Of a DNA stretch of 6,016 nucleotides, positions 5,384-6,016 are shown in pieces. Below the pieces are notes generated by a model. It was not told the origin of the DNA and did not search any database. It worked only from the letters and a program-made list of their open reading frames with translations. A program made the position numbers and the translations under genes. Source of the DNA: Candidatus Heimdallarchaeota archaeon (GTDB taxonomy: Archaea; Asgardarchaeota; Heimdallarchaeia; Heimdallarchaeales; Kariarchaeaceae). Within the stretch, counting starts at the first letter, position 1. The number at the start of each line of letters is the position of its first letter. The DNA lies in contig JAOUKW010000255.1 of assembly GCA_029882335.1 (NCBI GenBank), forward strand, positions 1 to 6,016, written 5' to 3'.

Positions 5384-6016
5384 GTGACAACACTAAATCT
5401 AGCCATTATAATTTCATTATTTATGCTGATTCCTTTCGTTGTTACACTTACCTTTCTTATTCGATTATTCCGGAAATATCCATCATACTCAGTGGTTAAA
5501 GTCTCAATGATATTGATATTCACTAGCATATGGTGTGTCTCTGGATTGCCTTGGGTTCTTAATGTCAAAGATCTTACAAATCAAGAAATCATTCTAATTG
5601 AGAAAATTGGTTCTATCCTTGGTTTAATAGGACGAATAATGTTTGCAGTGATCTTTGCAAAACCAAATTTAGGAAGAAAAGTATATCGTTTTGCCTCTGT
5701 CTCATTTTTTTCGTCTACTCTACTATTAGGTATTCGATTATTAGAATTGATTGACCCAAGTATTAATTATTATGGAATTAAAAAAGGAAATGTATGGTAT
5801 CAAGATTATCACCCCTTTATAATGATAATGTTAAATCTAAGCATTATTAGTCTAATGCTTGCATTAGTTTACGGAATGAGTATTCAGGACAAATTATCTG
5901 ATGATATTGTAAATCCCTCATTGAAATCGTTAAATAAGATTATTGTTGTATTATTTTTTCTAGCAGGTGTTGTATCGATATTGAATTTCACTATAGTTTC
6001 AATAAACAATTACATT
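5384..6016 (+). CDS. Multi-pass membrane protein of unknown function, C-terminus cut by window end
   Basis: An open frame of 211 codons runs from a GTG just after an in-frame TAG (5375-5377) to the window end without a stop. The product is strongly hydrophobic, with about six likely membrane helices at roughly residues 5-28, 38-60, 74-92, 101-121, 143-164 and 184-206. The longest loops are at 122-142 (with GNVWYQDYHPF) and 165-183 (with IQDKLSDDIVNP). Positive patches follow helix 1 (RLFRKY) and helix 3 (KPNLGRK). I see no signal peptidase site, nucleotide-binding motif or recognised transporter signature, and cannot name a family. GTG at 5384 is the first possible start; an ATG at 5423 is an alternative that would shorten helix 1. 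It lies 60 nt after dtdA on the same strand and probably has its own promoter. The long run without stops and the regular hydrophobic pattern make a real gene very likely. Confidence 0.8.
   Translation, partial: MTTLNLAIIISLFMLIPFVVTLTFLIRLFRKYPSYSVVKVSMILIFTSIWCVSGLPWVLNVKDLTNQEIILIEKIGSILGLIGRIMFAVIFAKPNLGRKVYRFASVSFFSSTLLLGIRLLELIDPSINYYGIKKGNVWYQDYHPFIMIMLNLSIISLMLALVYGMSIQDKLSDDIVNPSLKSLNKIIVVLFFLAGVVSILNFTIVSINNYI

Noticed and set aside
5335..5568. Minus-strand frame of 77 residues at 5335-5568
   Set aside because: It overlaps the start of the long plus-strand membrane protein frame, which has a clear helix pattern and far greater length.
1..6016. CRISPR arrays, tRNA or rRNA genes, insertion sequences and long direct repeats
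   Set aside because: I read both strands and found no spaced repeats, cloverleaf-like genes, transposase motifs or terminal inverted repeats; nearly all of the window is accounted for by intact genes.

Overview
This AT-rich window (roughly one third G+C by eye) comes from an archaeon. The evidence is protein ribosomal L18Ae/LX, an archaeal-type prefoldin alpha subunit, a short FtsY with no acidic N-terminal domain, a DTD2/GEK1-type D-aminoacyl-tRNA deacylase and an archaeal AMP phosphorylase. Two Shine-Dalgarno sites match the archaeal 16S anti-SD (GAGGTG). The low G+C and the mixture of genes would suit a Nitrososphaeria (Thaumarchaeota) member, but that rank is inference; no marker gene such as amoA is present.

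The left part (1-2693) lies on the minus strand. Read in that direction it holds degV (2693-1839), an AMP phosphorylase gene (1720-212, probably starting further upstream near 1744) with its own TATA box, and the beginning of an unrecognised protein (from 183, running off the window). The last two are 28 nt apart and probably cotranscribed. A 149-nt divergent intergenic region (2694-2842) holds a hairpin just in front of the ribosomal protein gene.

The right part lies on the plus strand. rpl18a (2843-3106), pfdA (3120-3539), ftsY (3552-4469) and dtdA (4466-5323) form a tight operon with gaps of 13 and 12 nt and then a 4-nt ATGA overlap. All four products act at or near translation: a large-subunit protein at the ribosome, a chaperone subunit for nascent chains, the receptor that docks SRP-ribosome complexes at the membrane, and an enzyme that removes D-amino acids from tRNA. 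After a 60-nt gap an integral membrane protein of unknown function starts at 5384 and is cut by the window end.

I see no mobile element, CRISPR array, tRNA or rRNA. I also found no clear undescribed system. The points most worth checking are the apparent non-standard start of the AMP phosphorylase, the leader hairpin of rpl18a, the DegV protein in an organism that should not make fatty-acyl phospholipids, and the two uncharacterised edge ORFs.
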